The notes: generated by a model not told the origin, from the sequence alone. 64,000 bases of DNA from Gammaproteobacteria bacterium (GCA_003134045.1 PLAH01000059.1:1-64000), one strand, 5' to 3'; positions 36,340 through 46,129 are shown, counted from the first letter of the stretch. Numbers and translations are program-made.

Positions 36340-38733
36340 TTGAAATGGAGCGTGAAAGTAATCTTGGCCGCCGTGTTGAGCAGTGCAGCGATATCCTTCT
36401 CGATGCAGGCGCACGCACAATCGGTCGTCGCTAGCGCTGACAATTCGGGCTCGCTTGCCGAAGTGGTTGTCACTGCGGAGAAACGTACCTCCACAGTGCA
36501 GGACACACCGATCAGCATCTCAGCGGTTAGCGGCGCAGAGTTGCAGGCAAGTGGTACTTCCAGTGTGATGGCGGTGGCGCAAGCGACACCAGGCGTCTCC
36601 TTGAAAACTGAGGGACCTGGACAGACCGAGATCGAGATGCGTGGCATGACGTCGAGCGGCGGCAATTCCGCCACGGTCGGGTACTACCTCGACGACATAC
36701 CGTTGACGGCGCCTGCGAGCGCGCAAAACGGAAAGGTGGTGATCGACCCTTCGCTTTACGATCTGAACCGCGTCGAAGTGCTGCGCGGTCCGCAAGGCAC
36801 GCTGTACGGCGCCGGCTCGATGGGCGGAACGGTTAGACTTCTCAGCAATCAGCCCGACCTCGATGCCTTTCACGCATCGGTGCAAAGCGTCCTCTCGGGG
36901 ACGGAGGGTGGCTCGTTCAACCATACCGACAATTTAATGGTTAACATCCCGCTCATTGACGATCGGTTGGCGCTGCGCATCGTCGGCACCGAAGCGTTTA
37001 CCAGCGGCTGGATCACCCGTATTGTCGCCAATCCCTTTCCGTTGACGAGCCCGAACGGCGAGTTCCGCGGCAACGTGCAGGCTGCTCCGATCCAGAGCGA
37101 GTACCCAGGCTCCAATGCCACCCAGCTCGATGGCGCGCGCGTGACACTCCTATGGAAGCCGACGGACGAGCTCACCATCACCCCGATGCTCCTCTATCAG
37201 TTCATGCACGCGGACGGCATCAACGCTTACGACAGCACTGCCGGCACGGACACCCATTATGAGCCGTTCAACGTACCCGAGCCCATGAACGACCGGATCG
37301 ACATCTACGGTCTGACTGTCAATTACAGCTTTGAGAAATTCAACGTGACCTCGGCGACGGCGCAATGGTATCGCCAGGCCAACCAACTGCAGGACGGTAG
37401 CGAGGCCTTCAACAACCCGAATACGGGGGCGAGCTATGCCGGCGACTATGGGCTACCCAATGCGGGATACTATGGTCCGAACGGCACCGGCATTGTCTAT
37501 TCATACGAGACGGACCCCTCCCAGCAATTCAGCCAGGAACTGAGAGCGGCCTCGACAGGGGATTCCCGTTTCAACTGGATCGGCGGCGTTTACTTCAGCA
37601 GCTTCAAATCCGTCTGGAATCTCTACGGCATCAGCGGTAACCCCTACGCGTTCATGGACGAGGGCACTGGGCTGCGGGCCACCACGACAAACATGTGGAC
37701 CGCCGTGACGCCGACAAAGCTCACGCAATATGCCGTCTTTGGCGACGCCAGCTACAGCGTGACCGATCAGTTGAAGGTGGACGTCGGCCTTCGCTACTAT
37801 TCCTACGACACTCGATTCTCGTCGAGCATCGGCGGCTGGGACTCGGCCTTGGGCGCCGCGACGCCATCGGCCACCGGCCTCATCACCCAATCCGCCGACG
37901 GCGTCGATCCGAAGTTCAACATCTCCTACGATTTCACGCGCGACTTGAAAGTCTATTTGGATGTGGCAAAGGGTTTCCGGCCCGGCGGCGGTAATATCAA
38001 ACTGCCGACCACCGGTGCGTATTGGAGCCAGGTCTTCTCCGCCTATGGCTTTACCGGCACCAAATGGCCGTCCACCTATCAGCCGGACAGTGTCTGGAGC
38101 TACGAAATCGGCGAAAAGGCGCGGTTTTTCAATGATCGACTGATCGTGAACTCGGCAGTGTATTTCGAGGATTGGAGCAATATTCAGCTCCAGGCCGAGC
38201 CCGGGGATTGGGAGTTCCAGATCAATGGGAAAGACGCCAAGATCTACGGCGGAGAAATTGAAATCCGCGCCGTTCTGGGCGGCGGCTTCCAGGCATCGGT
38301 CTCCGGCGGCTACACCCATGTCGCGCTGGATGCAGGACCGCACTGGCAGATCACCCCGTCCAACGTGCTGACGGACGTGCCTCCGGAAACGGCGAGTGTC
38401 GGCCTCTCCTATGCCCACGCGCTCACCCACACATACCAGTTTACGGCGCGGATCGATAACAGCTATGTGGGTCCCCGGTATTCGCTCGAGTTTCCCTACG
38501 GCTACTCGGCGAACGGCGAATACGGCCGGCTTCCGCCCTACGACTTCACCAACGTCCGCGCCGGGATTGTGAGCGATCGCGGGTGGAGCGCCACATTGTT
38601 CGTAAACAACGTGTTCAACAAGCATGCCGAGTTGGAGTACATGTTCGCGGAGTCGCTGCCGTCAGCCGCCTTCAATCGCATCATGACCAACCAGCCGCTG
38701 ACGGGGGGCATCGATTTAAGCTACCATTTCTAG
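36340..38733 (+). CDS. TonB-dependent outer-membrane receptor
   Basis: 797 residues from a TTG start at 36340, chosen because AGGAG (36327-36331) lies 8 bases upstream and because it puts a clean signal peptide first (WSVKVILAAVLSSAAISFSMQAHAQ). A longer frame from 36154 would place it internally. Next come the TonB-box region AEVVVTAEKR, the plug (DTPISISAVSGAELQA, YYLDDIPLTAP, NRVEVLRGPQGTLYGAGSMGGTVRL) and a 22-strand barrel ending in SYHF with the C-terminal Phe. Energised uptake across the outer membrane; the substrate (siderophore, sugar or other) cannot be told. No ABC transporter, TonB or degradation gene is adjacent. Confidence 0.9.
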   Translation: MKWSVKVILAAVLSSAAISFSMQAHAQSVVASADNSGSLAEVVVTAEKRTSTVQDTPISISAVSGAELQASGTSSVMAVAQATPGVSLKTEGPGQTEIEMRGMTSSGGNSATVGYYLDDIPLTAPASAQNGKVVIDPSLYDLNRVEVLRGPQGTLYGAGSMGGTVRLLSNQPDLDAFHASVQSVLSGTEGGSFNHTDNLMVNIPLIDDRLALRIVGTEAFTSGWITRIVANPFPLTSPNGEFRGNVQAAPIQSEYPGSNATQLDGARVTLLWKPTDELTITPMLLYQFMHADGINAYDSTAGTDTHYEPFNVPEPMNDRIDIYGLTVNYSFEKFNVTSATAQWYRQANQLQDGSEAFNNPNTGASYAGDYGLPNAGYYGPNGTGIVYSYETDPSQQFSQELRAASTGDSRFNWIGGVYFSSFKSVWNLYGISGNPYAFMDEGTGLRATTTNMWTAVTPTKLTQYAVFGDASYSVTDQLKVDVGLRYYSYDTRFSSSIGGWDSALGAATPSATGLITQSADGVDPKFNISYDFTRDLKVYLDVAKGFRPGGGNIKLPTTGAYWSQVFSAYGFTGTKWPSTYQPDSVWSYEIGEKARFFNDRLIVNSAVYFEDWSNIQLQAEPGDWEFQINGKDAKIYGGEIEIRAVLGGGFQASVSGGYTHVALDAGPHWQITPSNVLTDVPPETASVGLSYAHALTHTYQFTARIDNSYVGPRYSLEFPYGYSANGEYGRLPPYDFTNVRAGIVSDRGWSATLFVNNVFNKHAELEYMFAESLPSAAFNRIMTNQPLTGGIDLSYHF

Positions 38734-38813
38734 GGGGTCGAGTAGCAAACCTGCCCGGGGTATTCGCCGGGGCTAGGCGCGTGGATGCATCGCGGTGGCG
38801 CTTTCCCTGCGGG

Positions 38814-39645
38814 TCAGTGAACGCCCAGCACGCGCAGCACGAAGAACAGCGCGGCACCGAGCAGCACGCACACCGGCAATGTCAGCACCCAGGCGAGCAC
38901 GATGTTGCGTACGGTCTCTTTCTGTATGCCCGAGCCGTTGGCCACCATGGTGCCGGCGATGCCCGACGACAGAATGTGGGTGGTGCTGACGGGAAGCCCC
39001 AAGATGTCGGCGGCCTCGATCGTGGCGAACGCCACCAGTTCGGCCGATGCGCCTTGGGCATAGGTCAGGTGTGCCTTGCCGATCTTCTCGCCCACGGTGA
39101 CCACGATGCGCTTCCAGCCGATCATGGTCCCCAGGCCGAGCGCCAGCGAGACCGCGATCTTGACCCAGAGAGGAATAAAATTAGTCAATGATTTCAACGA
39201 TTTCTGATAGCTCGCCGTCTCGGCGGCGTCCAATGCGCCAGGCAGCTGTTTGGCTTTCTGCAGGCGCGCCAGGGTTTCGGAAACCAGATAGACATCCAAG
39301 CGCAAGGCGATGCGGTCAGCGGGCGCCAGGGCCGACAGATTGTCGAGCGGCGCCAAGCGCGCGGCGGCATTCGCATTGGCGACCGCGAGCGAACCCGGCG
39401 CCGGATCCCACATTGATGACCAGTTCGACGGGCAGCAGCGCGACGATGCCGAAGGCCACCGCTCCGGAGGAGGTCAGGACGCCGATGAAGTTCCACATGC
39501 CCGACCATACGACGGCCTGAGAGGGCTTCAAGGTGTGGGTATAGATCACCGTCGCGACGGCATTGGCGGTGTCGTGGAAACCGTTGACGAATTCGAAACT
39601 CAGCGCGAGCAGAATGGCCAGGAACAACAGAATCGCGGTTGGCAT
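38814..39645 (-). pseudogene. Inorganic phosphate transporter (Pit) pseudogene, internal deletion and frameshift
   Basis: Two halves of a Pit protein in different frames. From ATG 39645 the N-terminal ~85 residues (MPTAILLFLAILLALSFEFV, then NGFHDTANAVATVIYTHTL up to VGSGAGFA) are intact. After a junction near 39385-39415 the frame changes and the C-terminal ~180 residues follow (WVKIAVSLALGLGTMIGWKRIV, AQGASAEL, GLPVSTTHILSSGIAGTMV). Compared with the intact 481-residue paralogue at 41074, roughly 200-230 central residues, including several membrane segments, are missing. The product cannot be a working transporter. Confidence 0.85.
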
Positions 39646-39649
39646 GTCG

Positions 39650-39988
39650 ATGCCAATGCTGGTCAGCGCGGGGAACGCGCAACGCCGCGATCTCTTGTAT
39701 ACGCGGGTACTTACCCCGTTCGATGCCCCCTCGAACTTCAACGCGGTTCGATCGGCCGTGGCGCGGGCTGGCTGGCGCATTTGCGGCGAAGAACCGGCGC
39801 TTAGGCTCGACGCGCAGACGCGGGTGACTTTGCTCGACGTGGGCGAGCGCGTCTCGGTGCAGTTTCACGGCCATGACGTGCTGATCGCGAGCATCTGCGA
39901 CCCGAGCGTGGGTTTCTCGCTGGCGGGACGCCAGCATTGTGCCGAGCATCGCGAACTCGTGCGCCAGGCCGTGCTTCCCAAACCCTGA
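39650..39988 (+). CDS. Small hypothetical protein (orphan) beside the Pit pseudogene
   Basis: About 112 residues from ATG 39650 (other in-frame ATGs lie at 39644 and upstream). The frame has strongly G/C-biased third positions throughout, which marks it as real coding sequence rather than the reverse-strand frame here. The protein reads RRDLLYTRVLTPFDAPSNFNA early and VTLLDVGERVSVQFHGHDVLIASICDP later. No signal peptide, membrane helix or known motif. Its start region slightly overlaps or abuts the 5' end of the Pit pseudogene. It may be a fragment of a larger gene lost on the left. Confidence 0.5.
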   Translation: MPMLVSAGNAQRRDLLYTRVLTPFDAPSNFNAVRSAVARAGWRICGEEPALRLDAQTRVTLLDVGERVSVQFHGHDVLIASICDPSVGFSLAGRQHCAEHRELVRQAVLPKP

Positions 39989-39995
39989 CTCGGGG

Positions 39996-40865
39996 CTACC
40001 CGACGGCGTTCAGGTCCAGTGCGGTACCCGCGAAGCGCTTGCGCTCGGGCGCGGCGTGCGCCTTGTGCACCGGCGCATGAATGAGCGAGATGCTGATCCA
40101 CACCGCCACGCTGAAGTACAGGGACATCCACGCCACTTCATGCTTCCAGTCTTCCCAGCGGTGGGAAACGATCCGGCGCTGGGACATGTCGAGGATGCCT
40201 TGGGCGATGCTCATGTAGCTGCGTCCATTGGCCTCGTCGGCGAGCCAGCGCGACCAGTACATGGGAACGTCCACGGCGAACATGAAGGCGACATACACCA
40301 CGCCGGCGAAGCACCACGCGACCAGCAGCGGCCTGCGGGCGGCCGGCGCTCGCGGCAGGATCACCGCCACACTGGCCACCAGCAAGGCCGCGGAAAGGCC
40401 CCAGATCGATTCTTCGGCCACGTGACCCAAGTTCGACGTGCTGAGCACCGAGTACCATGAACAGGTCTCGGCGATCGCGATGAGCGGCACCAAAGCCAAC
40501 GCGACCACCTGACCCACCTTGCTGCCGGTGGTCCGCGACGTCTCGCGCAGCAACAGCGCCCATTGGGCAACGAAACACAGTTCCGCCAGGGTCGCGACCG
40601 AGCGGCCGACGATGACGCCGGAAAGAGACGTATCGAACAAGCAGATCCGCGGCACGTCGTAGACCAGGAATACGGACCGGTATGCGCAACCGAACACGTA
40701 CACTGCGGAGAGCAGCAACTGCAGGCGGCGGGCCCGATACGCCTCGGGCGAGAGGGCCGATTGCCGACGGCCCAGCGCCACGGCGGAGATCCACCATGCC
40801 AGGATATTCAAGGCAGCAAATCCACACAGGAACGACCACCAGGATAAAACGAGTGCCGACATCAT
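39996..40865 (-). CDS. Multipass inner-membrane protein of unknown function
   Basis: 289 residues from the ATG at 40865, with seven or so hydrophobic segments (MSALVLSWWSFLCGFAALNILAWW in outline, then near 45-70, 80-110, 115-145, 155-175, 185-210 and a C-terminal one). No catalytic motif recognised; aromatic and Trp content is high (TCSWYSVL, YWSRWLA, HRWEDWKHEVAWM). Divergent from the intact pit gene across about 208 bases. The 13-base palindrome TGTCATGATGACA (40868-40880) sits immediately upstream of its start. Confidence 0.7.
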   Translation of the reverse strand: MMSALVLSWWSFLCGFAALNILAWWISAVALGRRQSALSPEAYRARRLQLLLSAVYVFGCAYRSVFLVYDVPRICLFDTSLSGVIVGRSVATLAELCFVAQWALLLRETSRTTGSKVGQVVALALVPLIAIAETCSWYSVLSTSNLGHVAEESIWGLSAALLVASVAVILPRAPAARRPLLVAWCFAGVVYVAFMFAVDVPMYWSRWLADEANGRSYMSIAQGILDMSQRRIVSHRWEDWKHEVAWMSLYFSVAVWISISLIHAPVHKAHAAPERKRFAGTALDLNAVG

Positions 40866-40938
40866 ACTGTCATGATGACATGGTATGCGGGCGTCGGCCA
40901 ACCCAATAACGCGATCGTGGAACGCGGTTATGGGTACT

Positions 40939-40956
40939 GTGTCATACGATTGTCAT
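40939..40956 (+). promoter_or_regulatory. PHO-box-like direct repeat upstream of pit
   Basis: TGTCATA (40940-40946), four bases, then TGTCAT (40951-40956): the two 7-mers are 11 bp apart, as in the PhoB-binding PHO box (consensus CTGTCATAAATCTGTCAC). 117 bases before the pit ATG. It differs from consensus at the first base and in part of the spacer. Suggests phosphate-starvation control of the transporter. Confidence 0.6.
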
Positions 40957-41073
40957 CAATGCCGGGGTCGGCGAGTCAGCGGGGTCCGACCGGCTGGCGC
41001 GGCCGGCACGCCTCGCATGCGCCCGCAGCCTCAGCCAGTATCGGCAGGTCCAAGGCGTCGCGGGAGAAAATCA

Positions 41074-42519
41074 ATGCTGAGTCATCTGGATCCGGCCTCG
41101 GCGCTGGCGATGGGACTGCTGATCTTTGCGCTCGCCATGGTCATCATCTTCGAAGCGACCAACGGCTTTCACGACGCGGCGAACGCGGTGGCCACCGTCA
41201 TCTACACGAAGTCGCTCCAGCCGGGGCAGGCGGTCGTCCTGTCGGGCATCATGAACTTTCTCGGCGTGATGATCGGAGGCATCGCCGTTGCCTATGCGTT
41301 GGTCGAATTGCTGCCGGCGGAGGTATTGTCGCCGCCCGACGGCGGACCCGCCGTCGCCATGTTGGTTTCGCTATTCGCCGCGGCGTTGACCTGGAATATC
41401 GGGACTTGGTGGTTCGGCCTGCCGAACTCGAGTTCGCACTGCCTGATCGGGTCGCTCATCGGGGTCGCCCTCGGCAATGCCTTCGCCCGTTCGCGCAGCG
41501 TCAGCGACGGCGTGCACTGGGCGCAGCTGTGGAAAGTGCTCGAAGCGTTGGCGCTGTCCCCGATCCTCGGGTTCGTGCTGGCCGGTGCGCTGTATTATCT
41601 GTGCCGCAAGACATTGCACGATGAGCACCTGTACGAGCCTGCGACGGACAAGCCGCCCATATGGTGGATGCGGGGAATCCTGATACTGACGTGCACCGGG
41701 GTCAGTTTCGCGCATGGGACGAACGACGGGCAGAAGAGCATTGGACTCATCATGCTCACCATCATCGGTATCTTCCCGGGTACTTATGCTTTGAACCCAG
41801 CGGCCGGCGCGTCGCTTCAGGATATGGCCGCCATCATGCAGCAGGCGGAACCCTTCGTACGGCGCTACGGCGACGATGAGAAGGCGCGGGCGTTGGCCGC
41901 CGCCCGATCGATCGAAGATCGGGCCAAGACTCCGCGCGCGGGGGACGGCGCGGCCGCGGCGGGCGATTCGAGCGGCGGTGGGCGCAAGCTCGAAGCGGGA
42001 CCGGGCTCTGCGGGCGCGAAGGCACGGGCATCGATTCGCGACGACATTTACCAGGTGGTCTCCGAATTGAAGCACGCCGAAGAGGCGAAGGGCATCGGCG
42101 CCGATGAGAAGAAGCAAGTGCAGGGGATTGCCAAGCATCTCGGTCAGTCGGTGGAATACGCGCCGTTCTGGGTGCGCATGTTGAGCGCGCTATGCCTGGG
42201 CGTCGGCACCATGGTCGGGTACAAGCGCATCGTGAAGACCCTGGGCGAGCGCTTGGGCAATGTTCATTTGACCCCTGCTCAGGGCGCGTCGGCGGAAGTC
42301 ATCTCCGCGCTGCTCATCGGCACGGCGGGTTTCACGGGCCTGCCGGTGAGCACCACCCACATCGTCACGTCGGGGATCGCCGGCACCATGGTGACGTCGG
42401 GCGCGGGACTCAAGTACGGCATGATTTCGCGGATCGCGATCGCGTGGGTGTTCACGTTGCCCGTGACCATCGTCGTTGCCGGCGGGTTGTATTATCTGCT
42501 GGCGAGTCCGACGCTTTGA
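41074..42519 (+). CDS. pit: Low-affinity inorganic phosphate transporter (Pit family)
   Basis: 481-residue inner-membrane H+/metal-phosphate symporter. Both copies of the family repeat are present: GFHDAANAVATVIYT near the N-terminus and AHGTNDGQKSIGLIML in the middle; plus GLPNSSSHCLIGSLIG and GLPVSTTHIVTSGIAG. A charged, Gly/Ala-rich cytoplasmic loop (about residues 255-355) separates the two halves. ATG at 41074 has GGGAG 8 bases upstream and gives a sensible N-terminus. The PHO-box-like repeat upstream implies PhoB control. A decayed paralogue lies 1.4 kb to the left. Confidence 0.93.
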   Translation: MLSHLDPASALAMGLLIFALAMVIIFEATNGFHDAANAVATVIYTKSLQPGQAVVLSGIMNFLGVMIGGIAVAYALVELLPAEVLSPPDGGPAVAMLVSLFAAALTWNIGTWWFGLPNSSSHCLIGSLIGVALGNAFARSRSVSDGVHWAQLWKVLEALALSPILGFVLAGALYYLCRKTLHDEHLYEPATDKPPIWWMRGILILTCTGVSFAHGTNDGQKSIGLIMLTIIGIFPGTYALNPAAGASLQDMAAIMQQAEPFVRRYGDDEKARALAAARSIEDRAKTPRAGDGAAAAGDSSGGGRKLEAGPGSAGAKARASIRDDIYQVVSELKHAEEAKGIGADEKKQVQGIAKHLGQSVEYAPFWVRMLSALCLGVGTMVGYKRIVKTLGERLGNVHLTPAQGASAEVISALLIGTAGFTGLPVSTTHIVTSGIAGTMVTSGAGLKYGMISRIAIAWVFTLPVTIVVAGGLYYLLASPTL

Positions 42520-42591
42520 ACGGCGCCGCCGCGCCGAACGAGAGACCAGAGCGAGTGCACGCCGGGGCGGGTACCGACGATGGGGCGATGG

Positions 42592-43428
42592 TTACGTCCC
42601 GAGCGCGAGTTCGATGTTATCGATGAGCCGCGTGCCGCCGAGCCGGGCGGCTCCCAACACGACCAACGGCTCGTCGGCGGCGGGCTCATCCAGATTGGCC
42701 TGGCGCCGGATCGCGATGTAGTCAGGAGACCAGCCACGCTGGGTCAGACGCTGAATCGCGCCGCGCTCGAGCATCGACCAGTCGGTGCGGCCTGCTCGCA
42801 CCTGCTCGCTCGTCTCGCGGAGCGCTGCATTGAGGTGGCCCGCCTCCTGAAGCTCGAGGTCGTTCAAGTATCCATTGCGCGATGACAAAGCGAGGCCAGT
42901 GGGGCTGCGCACGGTGCCGCCCGCGACCACGTCGATCGGCAGATTGAACTGCTGCACCATGTTTCGAATCACGAGCAGTTGCTGATAATCCTTCTTGCCG
43001 AATACCGCAATATCGGGTCGAACGATGTTGAACAGCTTGAGCACCACCGTGCACACGCCGGTAAAGAACCCGGGGCGAACGTTACCCTCGAGGATGTCGG
43101 CCAAGTTCGCCGGCGGCCGCACGGTGTATGTCTGCGCCACCGGATACATCTCGCGCTCCGACGGCGCGAACACGATGTCGCACCCTGCGGTGGCCAATAG
43201 TTGGCAATCCCTATCCAACGTACGCGGATAGCTGGCGAAGTCTTCGGTGGGGGCAAACTGCAATGGATTGACGAACACGCTGGCGACGACGATATCGCCG
43301 CGGCTGCGCGCGATCTGGATCAACGACAAGTGGCCGGCGTGCAGATTTCCCATGGTGGGAACCAGCGCGATACGGCGTCGGTGCGCCAGCGCCTTCTCCA
43401 GGTCCGTTATGGTTGCGACTAATTGCAT
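42592..43428 (-). CDS. panC: Pantothenate synthetase (pantoate-beta-alanine ligase)
   Basis: ATP-dependent ligation of pantoate and beta-alanine in coenzyme A biosynthesis. The nucleotide-binding PTMGNLHAGHLSLI carries the HIGH-type motif, and FVNPLQFAPTEDFASYPR, GKKDYQQL and SSRNGYL are all canonical. 278 residues. Follows panB by 12 bases on the same strand. No panD is visible here. Confidence 0.96.
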   Translation of the reverse strand: MQLVATITDLEKALAHRRRIALVPTMGNLHAGHLSLIQIARSRGDIVVASVFVNPLQFAPTEDFASYPRTLDRDCQLLATAGCDIVFAPSEREMYPVAQTYTVRPPANLADILEGNVRPGFFTGVCTVVLKLFNIVRPDIAVFGKKDYQQLLVIRNMVQQFNLPIDVVAGGTVRSPTGLALSSRNGYLNDLELQEAGHLNAALRETSEQVRAGRTDWSMLERGAIQRLTQRGWSPDYIAIRRQANLDEPAADEPLVVLGAARLGGTRLIDNIELALGT

Positions 43429-43440
43429 GAGGACCCCGAG

Positions 43441-44247
43441 TCAAAAACCGTGCACGGCATTGTCGGGAAAGGCGGTGCTTTTCACGTCGGTCACGTAGCG
43501 CCTGACCGCCGCGTCGATGCCTGCCGCACCGTTCAGGAAATCGCGAACGAACTTGAGGGGTTGCCCGCTCGAGAGGCCTAGCATGTCGTGCAGCACCAGA
43601 ACCTGGCCGCCGCAGCCTGAGCCGGCACCGATACCGATCACGGGAATCGGCAGCGTGTCTGCCAGTGCGCTCGCCATCGTAGACGGCACCATCTCGATCA
43701 CCAGGAGAGCCGCGCCGGCATCGGCAAGTTCGTGCGCTTGGCTGTTCAGCAATTCGCTTTGGGCCGCGTCTCGACCTTGGACACGGTAGCCCCCCAGGCG
43801 GTGCACCGACTGCGGCGTGAACCCGAGATGGGCGCAGACCGGGATGCCGCGCTCGACCAGGAAACGCACGACGGGCGCGGTCCAACCGCCGCCTTCGAGC
43901 TTCACCATATGGGCCCCTTCCTGCATGAGGCGAGCTGCGTTGCGCCAGGCGAGTTCGGCGGACTCTTGGTAGCTTCCGAAGGGCATGTCGGCGATGACCC
44001 AGGCGGTTCGATTGCCTCGCGCCACGCAGCGCGTGTGGTAGGCCATGTCGTCCATCGACACGGCTAGGGTGGTATCGCGTCCCTGCAGGACCATGCCGAG
44101 CGAATCACCGACGAGCAGGGCATCGACGCCGGCCCGATCCAAGACGCGCGCAAAGGCGGCGTCGTAACAGGTCAACATGGCAATTTTCTCGCCGGCGGCA
44201 TGCATCTCGCGCAGGCGGTGGAGCGTGACAGGCTTGCGGCTGTTCAT
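43441..44247 (-). CDS. panB: 3-methyl-2-oxobutanoate hydroxymethyltransferase
   Basis: Makes ketopantoate from 2-oxoisovalerate and methylenetetrahydrofolate, the first pantothenate step. Motifs: [45 protein letters not shown] and AHLGFTPQ. The ATG at 44247 gives the expected [15 protein letters not shown] start (268 residues); the longer frame is not conserved. Forms a panB-panC operon. Confidence 0.95.
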   Translation of the reverse strand: MNSRKPVTLHRLREMHAAGEKIAMLTCYDAAFARVLDRAGVDALLVGDSLGMVLQGRDTTLAVSMDDMAYHTRCVARGNRTAWVIADMPFGSYQESAELAWRNAARLMQEGAHMVKLEGGGWTAPVVRFLVERGIPVCAHLGFTPQSVHRLGGYRVQGRDAAQSELLNSQAHELADAGAALLVIEMVPSTMASALADTLPIPVIGIGAGSGCGGQVLVLHDMLGLSSGQPLKFVRDFLNGAAGIDAAVRRYVTDVKSTAFPDNAVHGF

Positions 44248-44309
44248 CCCCCATTGTGATCTAAGCGGTGCCGGTGATCCAGCGACCGGCGCCATGATCG
44301 TGAGGCCGT

Positions 44310-44885
44310 CTAATTCCCCGGCTTGGCCTCGAGCGCTTTCAGATCGGCCAGCACCGCCTGCGAGTGACCTTTCGGGTCGACGGCCGTGTAGTGTTTGGCG
44401 ACGCGCCCCTGGGGGTCGATGATGAACGTCTCGCGGGCGGCGATTTCCATGATGCCGAGCGCGCTGCGCAACACGCCGTAGGACCTGGCGGTTTCCTTGG
44501 TGCTGTCCGCGAGCAGGGTGAAGGGCAGCGAATGCTCCTCGGCAAATTGTTTGTGGGAGGCCACGTCATCCACGCTGACGCCGAGGATGACGGCGCCCAA
44601 TTTGTTGAATGCGAAGATATTGTCGCGGAACTCGCAGGCCTGGGTGGTGCACCCCGGGGTGTCGTCCTTGGGGTAAAAATACAACACCAGCCATTTGCCG
44701 CGATATTCGCTCAACGTATGCCAGACACCGGCTTGATCCTGGAGGCGGAACGCCGGGGCGGCCGTTCCCACGGCGGGAGGGGCGGGTTCGTCGGCCGAAT
44801 GGGCGTTTTGCGCCGCCATCAGGCAAATTTGAAATACGGCCAGGAGCGCCCACGCCCGGACATCGATCAGCTGCCGCATCGCCAT
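44310..44885 (-). CDS. Exported PrxQ/Bcp-type peroxiredoxin
   Basis: 191 residues. The N-terminal hydrophobic stretch (about 11-30, ending QNAHSAD) is a signal peptide, so this thiol peroxidase should act in the periplasm, unlike cytoplasmic Bcp. Peroxidatic C79 lies in DDTPGCTT and the resolving C84 follows five residues later, the atypical 2-Cys arrangement. ATG at 44885 has GGAG upstream. Substrate (peroxides) is inferred from the family. Its electron donor is not encoded nearby. Confidence 0.87.
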   Translation of the reverse strand: MAMRQLIDVRAWALLAVFQICLMAAQNAHSADEPAPPAVGTAAPAFRLQDQAGVWHTLSEYRGKWLVLYFYPKDDTPGCTTQACEFRDNIFAFNKLGAVILGVSVDDVASHKQFAEEHSLPFTLLADSTKETARSYGVLRSALGIMEIAARETFIIDPQGRVAKHYTAVDPKGHSQAVLADLKALEAKPGN

Positions 44886-44947
44886 TGACCACTCCACGTG
44901 ACGTAACGCCACAAAACCGCCGCTGCGCGATGGCATACTAGCTTGCG

Positions 44948-46129
44948 TTGCGTTCTTATGACAGCGGGACCGAATACTTGGACGATACAGCCCCCCAGCT
45001 CGGCTTGGTTTTGACCGGCGGCGGTGCGCGGGCGGCGTATCAAGCGGGCGTCCTCAAAGGCATTTCCGAACTATTGCCGCGCGGCGCTGCCTGCCCGTTT
45101 CCCGTGATTACCGGTACCTCGGCGGGTGCCGTCAGCGCGATCGCTCTGGCCTCGGATCCGGCGCATTTCCGGCAGGCGGTGTACGCCATCGAGCGAGTGT
45201 GGCGTGCCTTTCGCGTGCATCACGTGTTCAAGGCGGACGCGGTCAGTGTGCTGCGCTCCGGACTGCATTGGATATTGGCGCTCGTCACCGGGGGTTGGCT
45301 GGTGCATCCGCCGAAGTCGCTGTTCGACAATACGCCGCTGTGGGATCTGCTGCGGGTGCAATTGAATTTCGACGGCATTCCGCGCGGCCTCTACAAGAAG
45401 CATTTGTCGGCCATCGGCATTTGCGCGACCAGCTATGCCGATGCGGATTCGGTGACTTTCTATGCGTGCGCGTCGGCCATCGATCCCTGGCAACGAGCTT
45501 TTCGCAAGGGCGCTCGAGTCCAGCTCACGCTGGATCACCTGATGGCGAGCCTGGCCATTCCGTTCCTGTTTCGCCCGATTTTCGTGCATGACCAATATTT
45601 TGGCGACGGTGCCATGCGCCAGACCTCGCCGTTGAGTCCGGCCATCCATTTGGGCGCCAACCGGTTGCTGGTGGTCGGCGTGGGCGATACCGAGGCTGAT
45701 GGGCTCGGACTGCGCAATCCGAAAACCGAACCCACGTTCGGGCAGATGTTCGGCTTCATGCTGGATTCGCTGTTCATGGATCAGCTGCATTCCGATCTGG
45801 AACTCATCAAGAGCAACAATGAAACCCCGGGCGCCCGGCGGATCGATGCCTTGGTGATCACGCCGTCCCAGGATTTGAGCGAGATTGCGCGTCGGCACCG
45901 CTACGAGCTGCCGCGCGCTCTGCGCGCGCTGCTGCGTACCATCGGCGCCAACAACAGCGCGGGCATGCTGCTTTTGAGCTATTTGCTGTTCGAGCGCGGC
46001 TATACGCGCGAGCTGATCGCGTTGGGACACGCCGACGCGCGGGCGCGCGCCGACGAAATCCGGGAATTCCTGGCGCTCGATCGGGTTCCTACGTACCGCG
46101 CGGCACGCGCTGTCGAAGGGCTGAGCTGA
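44948..46129 (+). CDS. Patatin-like phospholipase family protein
   Basis: 393 residues. The patatin hydrolase fold is clear: oxyanion-hole GGGARAAYQAGVLKG, nucleophile Ser in GTSAG, and catalytic Asp in GDGAMR. The rest is helical, with a hydrophobic stretch around residues 105-125, possibly a membrane-associated segment. Start is TTG at 44948 or TTG at 44978; neither has a strong ribosome binding site. Likely a lipid acyl hydrolase; the target lipid is unknown. Divergent from the peroxiredoxin. Confidence 0.87.
   Translation: MRSYDSGTEYLDDTAPQLGLVLTGGGARAAYQAGVLKGISELLPRGAACPFPVITGTSAGAVSAIALASDPAHFRQAVYAIERVWRAFRVHHVFKADAVSVLRSGLHWILALVTGGWLVHPPKSLFDNTPLWDLLRVQLNFDGIPRGLYKKHLSAIGICATSYADADSVTFYACASAIDPWQRAFRKGARVQLTLDHLMASLAIPFLFRPIFVHDQYFGDGAMRQTSPLSPAIHLGANRLLVVGVGDTEADGLGLRNPKTEPTFGQMFGFMLDSLFMDQLHSDLELIKSNNETPGARRIDALVITPSQDLSEIARRHRYELPRALRALLRTIGANNSAGMLLLSYLLFERGYTRELIALGHADARARADEIREFLALDRVPTYRAARAVEGLS

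Noticed and set aside
39194-39949. A long minus-strand frame covering the Pit pseudogene and the orphan gene as one protein
   Set aside because: Its amino acids do not resemble Pit, and the plus-strand orphan frame has the coding-like third-position bias here.
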